NCBI GenBank assembly: GCA_034408855.1
Contig: JAWXCK010000253.1
Coordinates: 37,699 to 101,698, forward strand
Length of the DNA: 64,000 bases
Direction: 5' to 3'
Source of the DNA: JAIYDQ01 sp034408855
GTDB taxonomy: Bacteria; Planctomycetota; Planctomycetia; Pirellulales; Pirellulaceae
Shown piece by piece: positions 9,058 to 17,553 of this stretch (position 1 is the stretch's first letter; each line of letters begins with the position of its first letter). Both the position numbers and the translations under genes were made by a program. Under the pieces are notes generated by a model, which had not been told where the DNA came from, searched no databases, and was given only the letters and a program-made list of their open reading frames with translations.

Positions 9058-9939
9058 ATGAACCAAAAAATTATGTCAGAACCGATTGGAATCGTTGCCG
9101 GTTGGGGGAACTACCCGCTATCAGTAGCTCGAGCATTAAAGTCGGCTAACCAATCGGTGGTTGTCGCTGCGCTGGATCGACACGCTGATCCATCGATCAC
9201 AAAGTGGGCTGATACGATTCGATGGATGGGGGTCGCAAAGCTCGGGGCTCATCAAAAACTTTTTCGGCAGCATGGTGTCAAGAAAGTTGTGTTGGCCGGA
9301 AAGCTCTTCAAAGATAAAATGCTCTTTCACGGGCGCGGTTGGATCGATCTGATGCCCGACCTTGAATGCTTGCGGGCTTTTTTTCATATCATCATTACGC
9401 GACGCGATGATTCTCGCGACGACTCGTTGTTGATGGCAATTGTCAATTCGTATCAACGTCGAGGAATCGAAATCGTGGCCGGAACCGAATACGCTCCCGA
9501 GTTACTGGCTGAACCTGGAATCCTTACTCGAACGCGACCGAATCGGTCGACGCAAAAGGATATCGACTTCGGCTGGAAAATCGCCAAACAGATGGGGAGC
9601 TTGGATATCGGCCAGAGTATTACCGTACGCGATCAAGCGGTTCTGGCGGTCGAAGCTGTCGAGGGCACCGACGCTTGCATTACTCGAACGGCCATGCTCT
9701 GTCCTCGCGGCGGATTCACACTGATCAAAGTTTCAAAGCCTCAGCAAGATCGTCGCTTTGATCAACCGACGGTCGGCACGCAAACTATCGATAGGCTCAA
9801 GCGCAGCGGTGGTCGAGCCATCGCTATCGAAGCGGGCGAAACCATCATCGTCGATCGTGAAGAAGTCATTCGTCGGGCCGACGAAGCAGGGATCGCGATC
9901 GTGTCCTTATCGTCGAGCGAAATAGCCAATGGTCGTTGA
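9058..9939 (+). CDS. lpxI: UDP-2,3-diacylglucosamine pyrophosphatase LpxI (DUF1009)
   Basis: Cleaves UDP-2,3-diacylglucosamine to lipid X, the LpxH-independent version of step four in lipid A synthesis. The 293-residue protein shows the family N-terminus GIVAGWGNYPLSVARALK and the C-terminal catalytic domain with DDSLLMAIV, DIDFGWKIAKQMGSLDIGQS and AVEAVEGTDACITR. The ATG at 9058 sits just after the lpxD stop; a second ATG at 9073 is possible. Its 3' end overlaps the next gene by 11 bp, so translation is probably coupled. Confidence 0.93.
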   Translation: MNQKIMSEPIGIVAGWGNYPLSVARALKSANQSVVVAALDRHADPSITKWADTIRWMGVAKLGAHQKLFRQHGVKKVVLAGKLFKDKMLFHGRGWIDLMPDLECLRAFFHIIITRRDDSRDDSLLMAIVNSYQRRGIEIVAGTEYAPELLAEPGILTRTRPNRSTQKDIDFGWKIAKQMGSLDIGQSITVRDQAVLAVEAVEGTDACITRTAMLCPRGGFTLIKVSKPQQDRRFDQPTVGTQTIDRLKRSGGRAIAIEAGETIIVDREEVIRRADEAGIAIVSLSSSEIANGR

Positions 9940-11065
9940 CGGAATTTCAAGCATCGCCAATCGTCGTTTCCATCTCCGCTTCGCTTTCGCAGTTGCGATG
10001 GTTGGAGCATTCTCTGTTTGCGGCTGTAGCATGACCGCACCGATGACGGTCTGGCAGCCAGCTTTGAATCAACCTCGGGCAGTGAAAACCATTGCCATGA
10101 CACCGATCTATGGCCCCGAAGAGCTGGCAGCAAAATTAAATCAAGCCATGATCGAAGCGATGCAGCAATCCGGTAGTCCGATCACTTTGTTGCATCCGCA
10201 GTTGCTCGAAGAGATGACCAGTATTCAACTGGCGTCGTTTGATGGTCAGCCAAGCGATGTCGCAGGCATGAACGCCGCGCGTCGCGCTAAGGCGGACGTA
10301 CTTCTCCAAGGCCAAATCGTGCAATCGCAATTGCAACCACAAGAACCTAAAAATGGACGCTTCGATACGCGCAAACGACCATCTGAACAGATCACCGTGG
10401 CCTGGACGGTAACCGATGTAGAATCAGGAGCTCGATTGAGCAGCAATACCATCACCGTCGATCGCGAGCAAGCTGAACGAAACTATCCGGAGCTTGCGAT
10501 AAGTGGTGGAGAAAATGTTGATCGCGTCATCGCAGGCCTCTCGCGCGAGAGCTGGAAAATGTTCAGTCCCATGACGACAAAAGAAGATGCGGTTCTCGCC
10601 TTGCCTTGGTTCCTACCTGGAGCGAGCAAAATCCGGCAGGGTAACGGTTTTGCTCGACAAGGTCGTTGGGACGCCGCCGAAAAGAGTTGGCAGGATGCCG
10701 TTTCAAAGCATCCTTCCAACAACGCCGCTTGGAATAACTTGGCGTTGGCAGCAGTTGCCCACGAAGACTTTGAGCTTGGCCGAAGTCGCGTTGAACACGC
10801 TAAGTCGATGGTGCCCTGGGATCGAGCTCGCAAAACCGAACGCTGGATCGACGAACACCAGCATAACTATCACCGCGCGCAGAGTTTGCCTGACCGCGAA
10901 GGCGGTTGGCTTGTTCCCGACCCGCCGCCGCCCGTTGCTCTGGAAGACGTACCGCCGGTACGAGCCATCGACATCGATGAACTACCGTGGTGGACTGCCA
11001 TCCCCGGCACCAAGCCACCCGGCTGGACTTGGAAACAATGGCTCAGCCAACCGCGGGCTCTCTAA
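9929..11065 (+). CDS. predicted lipoprotein with TPR-like region
   Basis: 378 residues. The N-terminal hydrophobic stretch ends in a lipobox-like VCGCS (about residues 30-34), so export and lipidation are likely. Residues about 40-190 resemble periplasmic proteins that sense or transport at the outer membrane (AIAMTPIYGPEELAA-like start and an ADVLLQGQIV strand). Residues about 225-300 contain TPR-like helices (GRWDAAEKSWQDAVSKHP, NNAAWNNLALAA). The C-terminus is Pro- and Trp-rich. It overlaps lpxI by 11 bp, which suggests envelope function. The precise role is unknown. Confidence 0.8.
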   Translation: MVVDGISSIANRRFHLRFAFAVAMVGAFSVCGCSMTAPMTVWQPALNQPRAVKTIAMTPIYGPEELAAKLNQAMIEAMQQSGSPITLLHPQLLEEMTSIQLASFDGQPSDVAGMNAARRAKADVLLQGQIVQSQLQPQEPKNGRFDTRKRPSEQITVAWTVTDVESGARLSSNTITVDREQAERNYPELAISGGENVDRVIAGLSRESWKMFSPMTTKEDAVLALPWFLPGASKIRQGNGFARQGRWDAAEKSWQDAVSKHPSNNAAWNNLALAAVAHEDFELGRSRVEHAKSMVPWDRARKTERWIDEHQHNYHRAQSLPDREGGWLVPDPPPPVALEDVPPVRAIDIDELPWWTAIPGTKPPGWTWKQWLSQPRAL

Positions 11066-11166
11066 GCCATGACCGTAGGCGGCAATACTTGTTACCATTT
11101 TATGTCTGCTGCCCGAGTGCCCCGCAACGGCTGACTTCCAACTCAAGACTCCAGAGGAACCTTCTC

Positions 11167-12186
11167 ATGCTGCAATCCAGACCCTGCATTTTTTCGTTTT
11201 CATTCATGCTGCTCATTGCGACTGCGAACCATTCCATGCTTGCCCAATCGAATAGTTTAGGACAAATCGATGTCTACGATCCTGCCATGGAACAATTGAT
11301 CGATCGAGAAGCCAAGATCGAAATCTTAGCAGACGGATTTACGTGGACAGAAGGACCTGTTTGGATCGGTTCGGCTACCGACGGACACCTGCTCTTTTCC
11401 GACATACCACGAAACACTATTTTTCAATGGAAGCAAGGCGAGGGCGTCTCGCTATTCATGAATCCGTCGGGCTATACCGGTGTTACCTATTACGGACATG
11501 AACCAGGGAGCAACGGCTTGCTGCTCGATGCCGATGGAAATTTGGTAATGTGCGAGCATGGGGATCGACGCGTGAGCGTCTTAACTCCTAAAGGCGGCAA
11601 ACGGACGCTGGCTGACAACTATCAAGGCAAACGACTTAATAGCCCGAACGATGCCGTTTTAAAATCCAATGGCGATCTCTACTTCACCGACCCACCCTAC
11701 GGATTGCCGATGCGTGAAAACGATCCGCGACGTGAACTGGATCACTTTGGCGTCTATCGGATAAGTCGCAAATCGGGTGACGTCACGCTGATCACCAAAC
11801 AGTTACAGCGACCCAATGGAATTGCCTTTTCGCCTGACGAGAAGACGTTGTATGTGGCTCAAAGCGATCCCAAGCAAGCGATATGGATGGCCTTCGATAT
11901 CCAAGCAGACGGATCCGTTGGGGAAGGTCGTGTTCTTCACGACGTTACCAGTCTTGTCGGTAAAGAACCGGGGCTGCCGGACGGTATGAGTGTCGATCAA
12001 AAAGGGAATCTTTGGGCGAGCGGTCCTGGCGGAATCTTCGTCATTTCTCCGCAAGGAAAACCGCTTGGACGAATTACGACCGGTCAAAGAACAAGCAATT
12101 GCTGCTTCGGTGAAGATGGCACGACGCTGTTTTTAACAGTCGACATGTACTTATGCCGCGTGAAGACCAAATCCAAAGGACTCTGA
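11167..12186 (+). CDS. SMP-30/gluconolactonase family protein, secreted
   Basis: 339 residues with a signal peptide (residues 1 to about 25, ending SMLAQ). The six-bladed propeller of SMP-30/gluconolactonases follows. Family motifs are GFTWTEGPVW (metal-binding Glu), NSPNDAVLKSNGDLYFTDPPYG and a C-terminal LPDGMSVDQKGNLWASGPGG. These enzymes hydrolyse sugar lactones; the substrate here cannot be read. The start ATG at 11167 is preceded by AGAGGA at about 11152; the longer open frame upstream overlaps the previous gene and is not coding. It converges with wecG, with 5 bp between stops. Confidence 0.9.
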   Translation: MLQSRPCIFSFSFMLLIATANHSMLAQSNSLGQIDVYDPAMEQLIDREAKIEILADGFTWTEGPVWIGSATDGHLLFSDIPRNTIFQWKQGEGVSLFMNPSGYTGVTYYGHEPGSNGLLLDADGNLVMCEHGDRRVSVLTPKGGKRTLADNYQGKRLNSPNDAVLKSNGDLYFTDPPYGLPMRENDPRRELDHFGVYRISRKSGDVTLITKQLQRPNGIAFSPDEKTLYVAQSDPKQAIWMAFDIQADGSVGEGRVLHDVTSLVGKEPGLPDGMSVDQKGNLWASGPGGIFVISPQGKPLGRITTGQRTSNCCFGEDGTTLFLTVDMYLCRVKTKSKGL

Positions 12187-12191
12187 TAGCT

Positions 12192-13085
12192 TTATTGAGT
12201 CGCTTCGAGAATTTCGTTGCGGATCGTCTTGCAGAGAAACCATGCGTTCTTTGAGTAGCGAGGCAGCAATCGGCGAGGATCGCGTAGAGTTCGATAGAGC
12301 CATTCCAGTCCAAATTTTTGCATCCAAACCGGAGCTCGCTTCGCTTTTCCCGTGATGAAATCGAACGAAGCCCCGAGCTGGATGCTCAACGGAACTCCGA
12401 GGTCCTGGTAGTTTTCGTCAATCCAAAACTCGCCCTTGGGTTGCCCGAAAGCAACCAAGAGAATGTCTGGCTTCGCATCGCGAATTCTTTGGCATAGTCG
12501 CTCGTGCTCGGCAACCGTTGTTCGTCGGAAAGGTGGGCATTCAGCGCCAACAATTTTGACGTTCGGATAAATTTCTTTTAATCGCGAAGCGGCTTCCAAC
12601 GCGACTCCTTCCGAGCCACCCATGAGGAAAATGCGATGTCCGCGAGCAGCACTTCGTTCAGCCAATGAGAAAATGAGATCGGCACCCGCCACGCGTTCGG
12701 GCAAGGCTTGTTCATTCAGCCGACTACGCCACAGAATCGGCATCCCGTCGCAAAGAACAAGTTTGCTTCGGTGGGTAAAATCGGCTAGTCGAGAACTATC
12801 TTCGCAGAGCATGGCATAGTTCGCGTTTGCGGTAATCGCGTACTGCGGCTCACGACGTTGAATAATCGCGTCGATGTAGTCGAGTGCCTGCGCCATATTT
12901 ACGATCGAGAAATCGATGCCCCATACTCGAGACGATGCGAGTGTCGGCAGCGATGGAAGCTGGCGAACGGTCGGCTTCTGTTTCGGCGCAACGACAACGG
13001 GAATCACTTGTGGAACGGCTGAGAAACCGATCGGGAAATCGCTCGAATTCGAACTGAATTCCGTTTGAATCGTCGAGAATGTCAT
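12192..13085 (-). CDS. WecG/TagA/CpsF family glycosyltransferase
   Basis: 297 residues. After an unconserved 50-residue N-terminus comes the WecG/TagA domain, which transfers N-acetylmannosaminuronate-type sugars to lipid carriers in surface polysaccharide synthesis. Motifs: YAITANANYAM (the NxN acceptor region), LCDGMPILWRSRL, RIFLMGGSEGVALEAASRL, DILLVAFGQPKGEFWI and SIQLGASFDFITGKAKRAP with WLYRTLRDPRRLLPRY near the end. This is the complete set for the family. Confidence 0.93.
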   Translation of the reverse strand: MTFSTIQTEFSSNSSDFPIGFSAVPQVIPVVVAPKQKPTVRQLPSLPTLASSRVWGIDFSIVNMAQALDYIDAIIQRREPQYAITANANYAMLCEDSSRLADFTHRSKLVLCDGMPILWRSRLNEQALPERVAGADLIFSLAERSAARGHRIFLMGGSEGVALEAASRLKEIYPNVKIVGAECPPFRRTTVAEHERLCQRIRDAKPDILLVAFGQPKGEFWIDENYQDLGVPLSIQLGASFDFITGKAKRAPVWMQKFGLEWLYRTLRDPRRLLPRYSKNAWFLCKTIRNEILEATQ

Positions 13086-13313
13086 AGCGGTAACGAACGT
13101 TGGGGGTATAAAGGGATATTAACAGTAAACCCTAGCTCACAGTAGCATGTCGTCGATCGAAGTGGACCATTCAACGACCTTCGAAAACTTATGGCAGGGT
13201 TGGAATTAACGACTATGACGAATATAGGAGCTTGATCCGGTCTTCCGAAATGATTAAGCCGCCTGATTCGTTAAAGGTCTTGGTATCAACTTCGATTTTG
13301 AAAGTACGACAGT

Positions 13314-14663
13314 TTGCGAATTGCGATATTGGTAACGATTGACGGATGGGGGACCAATCTGGTCGGAACCTACGGTAACTCGCTATGTGAAACTCCGAAC
13401 CTTGATCATTTCGCAGCCAAGAGTCTCGTCTTTGATCGCGCCTTTTCGAGTTCAGTTTCGCTCGTTTCGATTCTTGAATCGATCGCGTCGGGAATGCATC
13501 CGTGCGAACGTCCCATCGACGAGCCTCGCAGTCTTGCGGAATTGCTCCAGACGATCGGCAAGCAAGCGGTATTCATGACCGATGATCCAGAGATCGCCCA
13601 GCTTGATTTCATGCAAGGCTTCAACGAAGTCTTTTGCTTTGATCCGACCGATGAACGCGCGCCATTAGAGATTGAAGACAGCGAGGGGGACAGCGAGGAA
13701 CTTTCCGCCGCGAAAGAGACCGCAGAATGGACTGAAACGAGATTGGCTTCTTTCGTCGAAGCGGCGCTTGGCGAGCTTTCTCGATACGCCGAACATGAGA
13801 ATGGTTTTCCGGAATTGACGTGGCTTCATTTATCCGGACTAGCTCGAACTTGGGATGCACCTTACGAATATCGAACTCAATTGTGCGATGACGAAGACGA
13901 TCCGGAACCGCCACGAGGCGATAATCCAGCAAGTTTCGACGTCGATAGTAAAACCGATCCCGACGCAATTTTCGGAGCTGCGTGTGGTGCAGCCGCGCAA
14001 GGGATGATCGTAGATCAAATATGGAATTGGATCGATACATTTCTCGACGAGTTCGTCAATCGCGAAGATTGCATGGTCGTGCTCGCTGGTTTGCGAGGCT
14101 TCCCATTGGGCGAGCATCATTGTGTCGGCTTGCATCGAGAAGACCTATACTCGGAGCTGGTCCATGTTCCGCTCATGATCCAACCTGGAATCATTGCTAT
14201 CGGTTCAAGAAGCGATTCCATTGTCCAGTCGATGTCGATCTGGACGACGCTATTGCACTGGTTAATTACCGAGTCAAAGTTTCAAGAGTTTGTTAGCCAA
14301 GAAGTAGCCGAGCGTCCGCTTGCGGCGAATCTATTGACGATGGCTCAGAGCGAATTGTTGCTTTCGGATTTACAAACACAAGCCTGTCTCATCGCGACGG
14401 ACACGTCGGCATATCTTCAAGTGCGTCGATGGACGGCGCTATGGAATTCGTCGGTTGACTCAAAGACGAACGAGCACGCCTTTGCAACACGGTTGTTTCT
14501 CTCGCCAGATGATCGATGGGAGCAGAATGACGTGACGTCGCGCGCCAAAGAAATCGCCGAGGCGATGGAGGAGTTGCGTGACGCCTGGCAATCGTGGCTA
14601 TCGGTCGGCTGCCCAAGCTCATCGCGACCGGCATTGCCCGATTGTCTCAAACGCCCTGTTTGA
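13314..14663 (+). CDS. sulfatase-fold protein lacking the formylglycine motif
   Basis: 449 residues, start TTG at 13314. The N-terminus (VTIDGWGTNLVGTYGNS, then TPNLDHFAAKSLVFDRAFSS) has the alkaline phosphatase/sulfatase superfamily pattern. Where sulfatases carry C/S-x-P-S-R there is SSSVSLVSILESIASG, so no formylglycine can form. The middle is acidic with a DDEDDPEPP stretch, and the metal-binding DxNG segment of true sulfatases is not recognisable. No signal peptide is visible, so it is probably cytoplasmic. It could be an inactive homolog or another type of phosphotransferase. It converges with the sigma factor gene with a 3-bp gap. Confidence 0.75.
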   Translation: MRIAILVTIDGWGTNLVGTYGNSLCETPNLDHFAAKSLVFDRAFSSSVSLVSILESIASGMHPCERPIDEPRSLAELLQTIGKQAVFMTDDPEIAQLDFMQGFNEVFCFDPTDERAPLEIEDSEGDSEELSAAKETAEWTETRLASFVEAALGELSRYAEHENGFPELTWLHLSGLARTWDAPYEYRTQLCDDEDDPEPPRGDNPASFDVDSKTDPDAIFGAACGAAAQGMIVDQIWNWIDTFLDEFVNREDCMVVLAGLRGFPLGEHHCVGLHREDLYSELVHVPLMIQPGIIAIGSRSDSIVQSMSIWTTLLHWLITESKFQEFVSQEVAERPLAANLLTMAQSELLLSDLQTQACLIATDTSAYLQVRRWTALWNSSVDSKTNEHAFATRLFLSPDDRWEQNDVTSRAKEIAEAMEELRDAWQSWLSVGCPSSSRPALPDCLKRPV

Positions 14664-14666
14664 TTT

Positions 14667-15305
14667 TCATTCAATGCGAAACGTGAGTCGCGAAAGCTGG
14701 CTCTTTGTTCGTGCGATAAAATCGGACTTATAATTAGCCACTTTTTGCTCGCTGATTTTTAACAGCGATGCCACTTCTCGATTTGGCTTTCCGGCCACAA
14801 TAATCAATTCCAAGCAAGCTAACTTCTGCCAATCATCCTGCGATTTCCATTTTGCGATCTGCTCATTCAGCACTTCGATAATCGCTTTTTCCTCTAACTC
14901 GCGTTGCTCACCCGAACGAGCGATACTGCTTGCTACTCGCAATTTACCAGCCAAGCGTTCACCCGATGATTCTCGACTATCCGAACCTGAATCTAACGAT
15001 CGGATTTGTCGACGCCCAGTTCGCCGAAGTTGATCAGTCAGTTTGTATGCGCAAATCGAGAACAGATAACTTTCCAATGGACGCTGGCCATCAAAATTCG
15101 GTAGGCTATTTAGAAAGCCGATGAATGTTTCCTGGACAATGTCGTCGACGTGGCTCCGATTCGACAATCGATGCTCGACAAAGGCGGTTAACCTTCCCTC
15201 GTAACGAGCAATAAATAACTCCCAAGCTCGAGGATCACCTTTGCGAATCTGCTCGACCAGCAGGCTTTCTGCATCAGGAGTATTGGGAGGTATCGGAGCC
15301 ATCAA
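14667..15305 (-). CDS. RNA polymerase sigma factor, ECF/sigma-70 type
   Basis: 212 residues. Region 2 (about 30-95) has FIARYEGRLTAFVEHRLSN and DDIVQETFIGFLNSL. Region 4 (about 150-205) has an HTH, GKPNREVASLLKISEQKVAN. The linker between them is long and contains Ser/Glu-rich sequence. The start codon abuts the stop of the FAD oxidoreductase gene (15306), and all genes back to 20333 run the same way with minimal gaps. It is therefore probably the last gene of the hydroxyproline operon and could control it. No anti-sigma gene is adjacent. Confidence 0.88.
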   Translation of the reverse strand: MMAPIPPNTPDAESLLVEQIRKGDPRAWELFIARYEGRLTAFVEHRLSNRSHVDDIVQETFIGFLNSLPNFDGQRPLESYLFSICAYKLTDQLRRTGRRQIRSLDSGSDSRESSGERLAGKLRVASSIARSGEQRELEEKAIIEVLNEQIAKWKSQDDWQKLACLELIIVAGKPNREVASLLKISEQKVANYKSDFIARTKSQLSRLTFRIE

Positions 15306-16589
15306 TCAGAGTTTATGGTTTGCTTCTTGAATTCTTGAAGTATATCGATCTGGCGCGAGCAAGTCGATCGGCGTTGCGATTTTCTCGTCGGCGATGATCG
15401 ACGCAACGATCTGTCCGCTGATCGGCCCGAGACTCATGCCCATCATCGCGTGTCCCGTCGAGATCACTAGGTTTTTAAACTTAGCGGTTCTTCCAAGGTA
15501 CGGTAAACCGTCAGGCGAACAGGGGCGTAGACCACTCCAAGGTTTAATGTTCTCGAAATCGGTCAATTGAAATTCCGGAAAATATTTCGGCACCGAGCGA
15601 ATGATCCCTCGCACACGACGTGAATCGATCCGCGTATCGAGTCCCGCGAACTCCATCGTGCCGCCTAATCGAAGCATGTTTCCCATCGGCGTTACCGCTA
15701 CGCGAGCTTCAGTAAGGATCGAACAGATGTTTGGCAATTGTCGAGGAGTTGGTAGCGTTAGACTGTATCCCTTGCCAGCTTGCATCGGTAATTTTATGCC
15801 GATTTGTTTGGTCAGATTGGGCGACCACGAGCCTCCGCAAATTACGAATTCGTCGGCTTCTAATTCACCAGCCGGTATTCGAATCGCTGCAATGCGGTTC
15901 CCTTCTCGAATCAATTTTTCGACCTCAGCCTGCCAATAAAACCGAACGCCTAACCCATAGCATTTCTTTTTAAGCTCGGCCATGAATCGATTCGGCGAGA
16001 AATGGCAATCCTTTGGAAAGTAGACCGAACCCGCGACATCCATTTTAATCGATGGATCGCGAAGCGCGGTTTGAGCAGAGTCCAATACTTCGGCTGGCAC
16101 TCCCAGTTGAATCACCTTCTGAGCAGCCTTGGCTTCCTCATCAAAAACATGCGGAGTCTTGCACAGCATGAGCAAACCATGTTGCGTGAAACCAAAGTCA
16201 TCCTCGAAGCTCTCGCTCAACTCTTCAAAGCATGCCCGGCTAGCGAAATGCAAATCGCGAAGCAATGGTGCGGCTTTGGCAACGCGATCATCCGTCGACG
16301 CTCGCCAGAACTTCACTCCCCAATCTAAAAGCCCCCAATCGAGTCGCGGTCGAATATAAAAAGGCGATTCCGGATTCCACGTCCACTTGAGGCCCCGAGC
16401 AAGCATGCCTGGAGCCGCCAACGGCACAATATGGCTCGGGACAATCATTCCGGCATTTCCGTACGAACACCCGTTGCCATTCTCGACGTCACGATCGACC
16501 ACCGTCACTCGATTGCCTCGACGAGCACAATAATAAGCGGCACAAAGCCCGACAACTCCACCGCCAACAATGAGAACATGTTTGCTCAT
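15306..16589 (-). CDS. FAD-dependent oxidoreductase, D-hydroxyproline dehydrogenase-like
   Basis: 427 residues of the DadA/glycine oxidase fold. The N-terminal GGGVVGLCAAYYCARRG dinucleotide-binding loop and VVDRD are present, followed by GNAGMIVPSHIVPLAAPG, typical of DadA-like enzymes. The C-terminal FAD segment has GLRPCSPDGLPYLGR and STGHAMMGMSLGPISGQIVA. Family members oxidise D-amino acids. The gene starts 3 bp after a 4-hydroxyproline epimerase gene, so oxidation of cis-4-hydroxy-D-proline to pyrroline-4-hydroxy-2-carboxylate is the likely role (inference from context). It could instead act on other D-amino acids. Confidence 0.9.
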   Translation of the reverse strand: MSKHVLIVGGGVVGLCAAYYCARRGNRVTVVDRDVENGNGCSYGNAGMIVPSHIVPLAAPGMLARGLKWTWNPESPFYIRPRLDWGLLDWGVKFWRASTDDRVAKAAPLLRDLHFASRACFEELSESFEDDFGFTQHGLLMLCKTPHVFDEEAKAAQKVIQLGVPAEVLDSAQTALRDPSIKMDVAGSVYFPKDCHFSPNRFMAELKKKCYGLGVRFYWQAEVEKLIREGNRIAAIRIPAGELEADEFVICGGSWSPNLTKQIGIKLPMQAGKGYSLTLPTPRQLPNICSILTEARVAVTPMGNMLRLGGTMEFAGLDTRIDSRRVRGIIRSVPKYFPEFQLTDFENIKPWSGLRPCSPDGLPYLGRTAKFKNLVISTGHAMMGMSLGPISGQIVASIIADEKIATPIDLLAPDRYTSRIQEANHKL

Positions 16590-16592
16590 GCC

Positions 16593-17522
16593 TTAGCGAA
16601 TCCCATAACAGAACGGGTCGCGTTCATCGAGTATCAAAATTGCATGGCCAGTGACAAACGCTTGGCCGGTGATGGTCGGCAGGATCGTTCCAGCGTTGCG
16701 ATCCAGCCATCGAAATCGCCCGACGAATTTGCTACCAACAATACTCTCTTGAATCATCGACTGGTTTTCGGCCAATCGCCCGTCGGCGGCAAGACACGAC
16801 AATCTCGCACTGGTCCCCGTCCCACAAGGGGACCGATCATAGGCTTTCCCCGGGCAGAGCACAAAGTTTTTCGAAAGCGATTTATTCGAGTCAACTTGTT
16901 GCAATAGAACAATATGATCGACCTCGGGAAACCCTTGCGCGTTGACAGACTGACGGATTTTCCAAGCAAATTGGGTAAGCTCCTCGACGTTCTCCAATAG
17001 AAGGTCGTGCGAATGCTGTTCGACTAGAAAAAACCAATTGCCACCCCATGCGACGTCACCGACGATCATTCCATAGCCAGTGATCTCGATAGCGGCCGCT
17101 TTGACTTTTCGATGCGCCGCAACATTGGTTACGGATACGGTTCCATCAACATGCAATTCAACCGTGACGACTCCGACCGACGTTTCGATACGATACTCGC
17201 CGTAGTCCATTCGACCGAGATATTGGAGCGTTGCGACCAAGCCGATCGTACCGTGCCCGCACATTCCGATGCACTGGACGTTGTCGAAAAAAATCACTCC
17301 AAATGCGCATGAACTGTCGGAGGGCGTCACTAACAGGGCGCCGACGAGAACGTCCGAGCCTCGCGGTTCGTTGACGACCGCCCGCCGGAAATCATCGTGA
17401 CATTTGCGAAACACCGACAATTGATCCGCCACGCTTCCGGCACCGAGATCGGGACCACCTTCGATCACGACTCGCGTTGGTTCACCTCCAGTATGGGAAT
17501 CGACGACTTTAATTTGCTTCAT
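16593..17522 (-). CDS. 4-hydroxyproline 2-epimerase (proline racemase family)
   Basis: 309 residues. Both catalytic cysteines of the proline racemase/hydroxyproline epimerase family are present: Cys88 in GMCGHG and Cys233 in SPCGTGTSA. The DSHTGGEPTRVV start and the Cys-Cys pairing separate it from dehydratases of the family, in which the first cysteine is replaced. It should interconvert trans-4-hydroxy-L-proline and cis-4-hydroxy-D-proline. The ATG at 17522 has a GGGAG site just upstream; an ATG at 17534 would add four residues. It lies 31 bp after the DUF885 gene in the same operon. Confidence 0.92.
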   Translation of the reverse strand: MKQIKVVDSHTGGEPTRVVIEGGPDLGAGSVADQLSVFRKCHDDFRRAVVNEPRGSDVLVGALLVTPSDSSCAFGVIFFDNVQCIGMCGHGTIGLVATLQYLGRMDYGEYRIETSVGVVTVELHVDGTVSVTNVAAHRKVKAAAIEITGYGMIVGDVAWGGNWFFLVEQHSHDLLLENVEELTQFAWKIRQSVNAQGFPEVDHIVLLQQVDSNKSLSKNFVLCPGKAYDRSPCGTGTSARLSCLAADGRLAENQSMIQESIVGSKFVGRFRWLDRNAGTILPTITGQAFVTGHAILILDERDPFCYGIR

Positions 17523-17553
17523 AATATCTCCCATCGCTACGGCTACGGATTTA

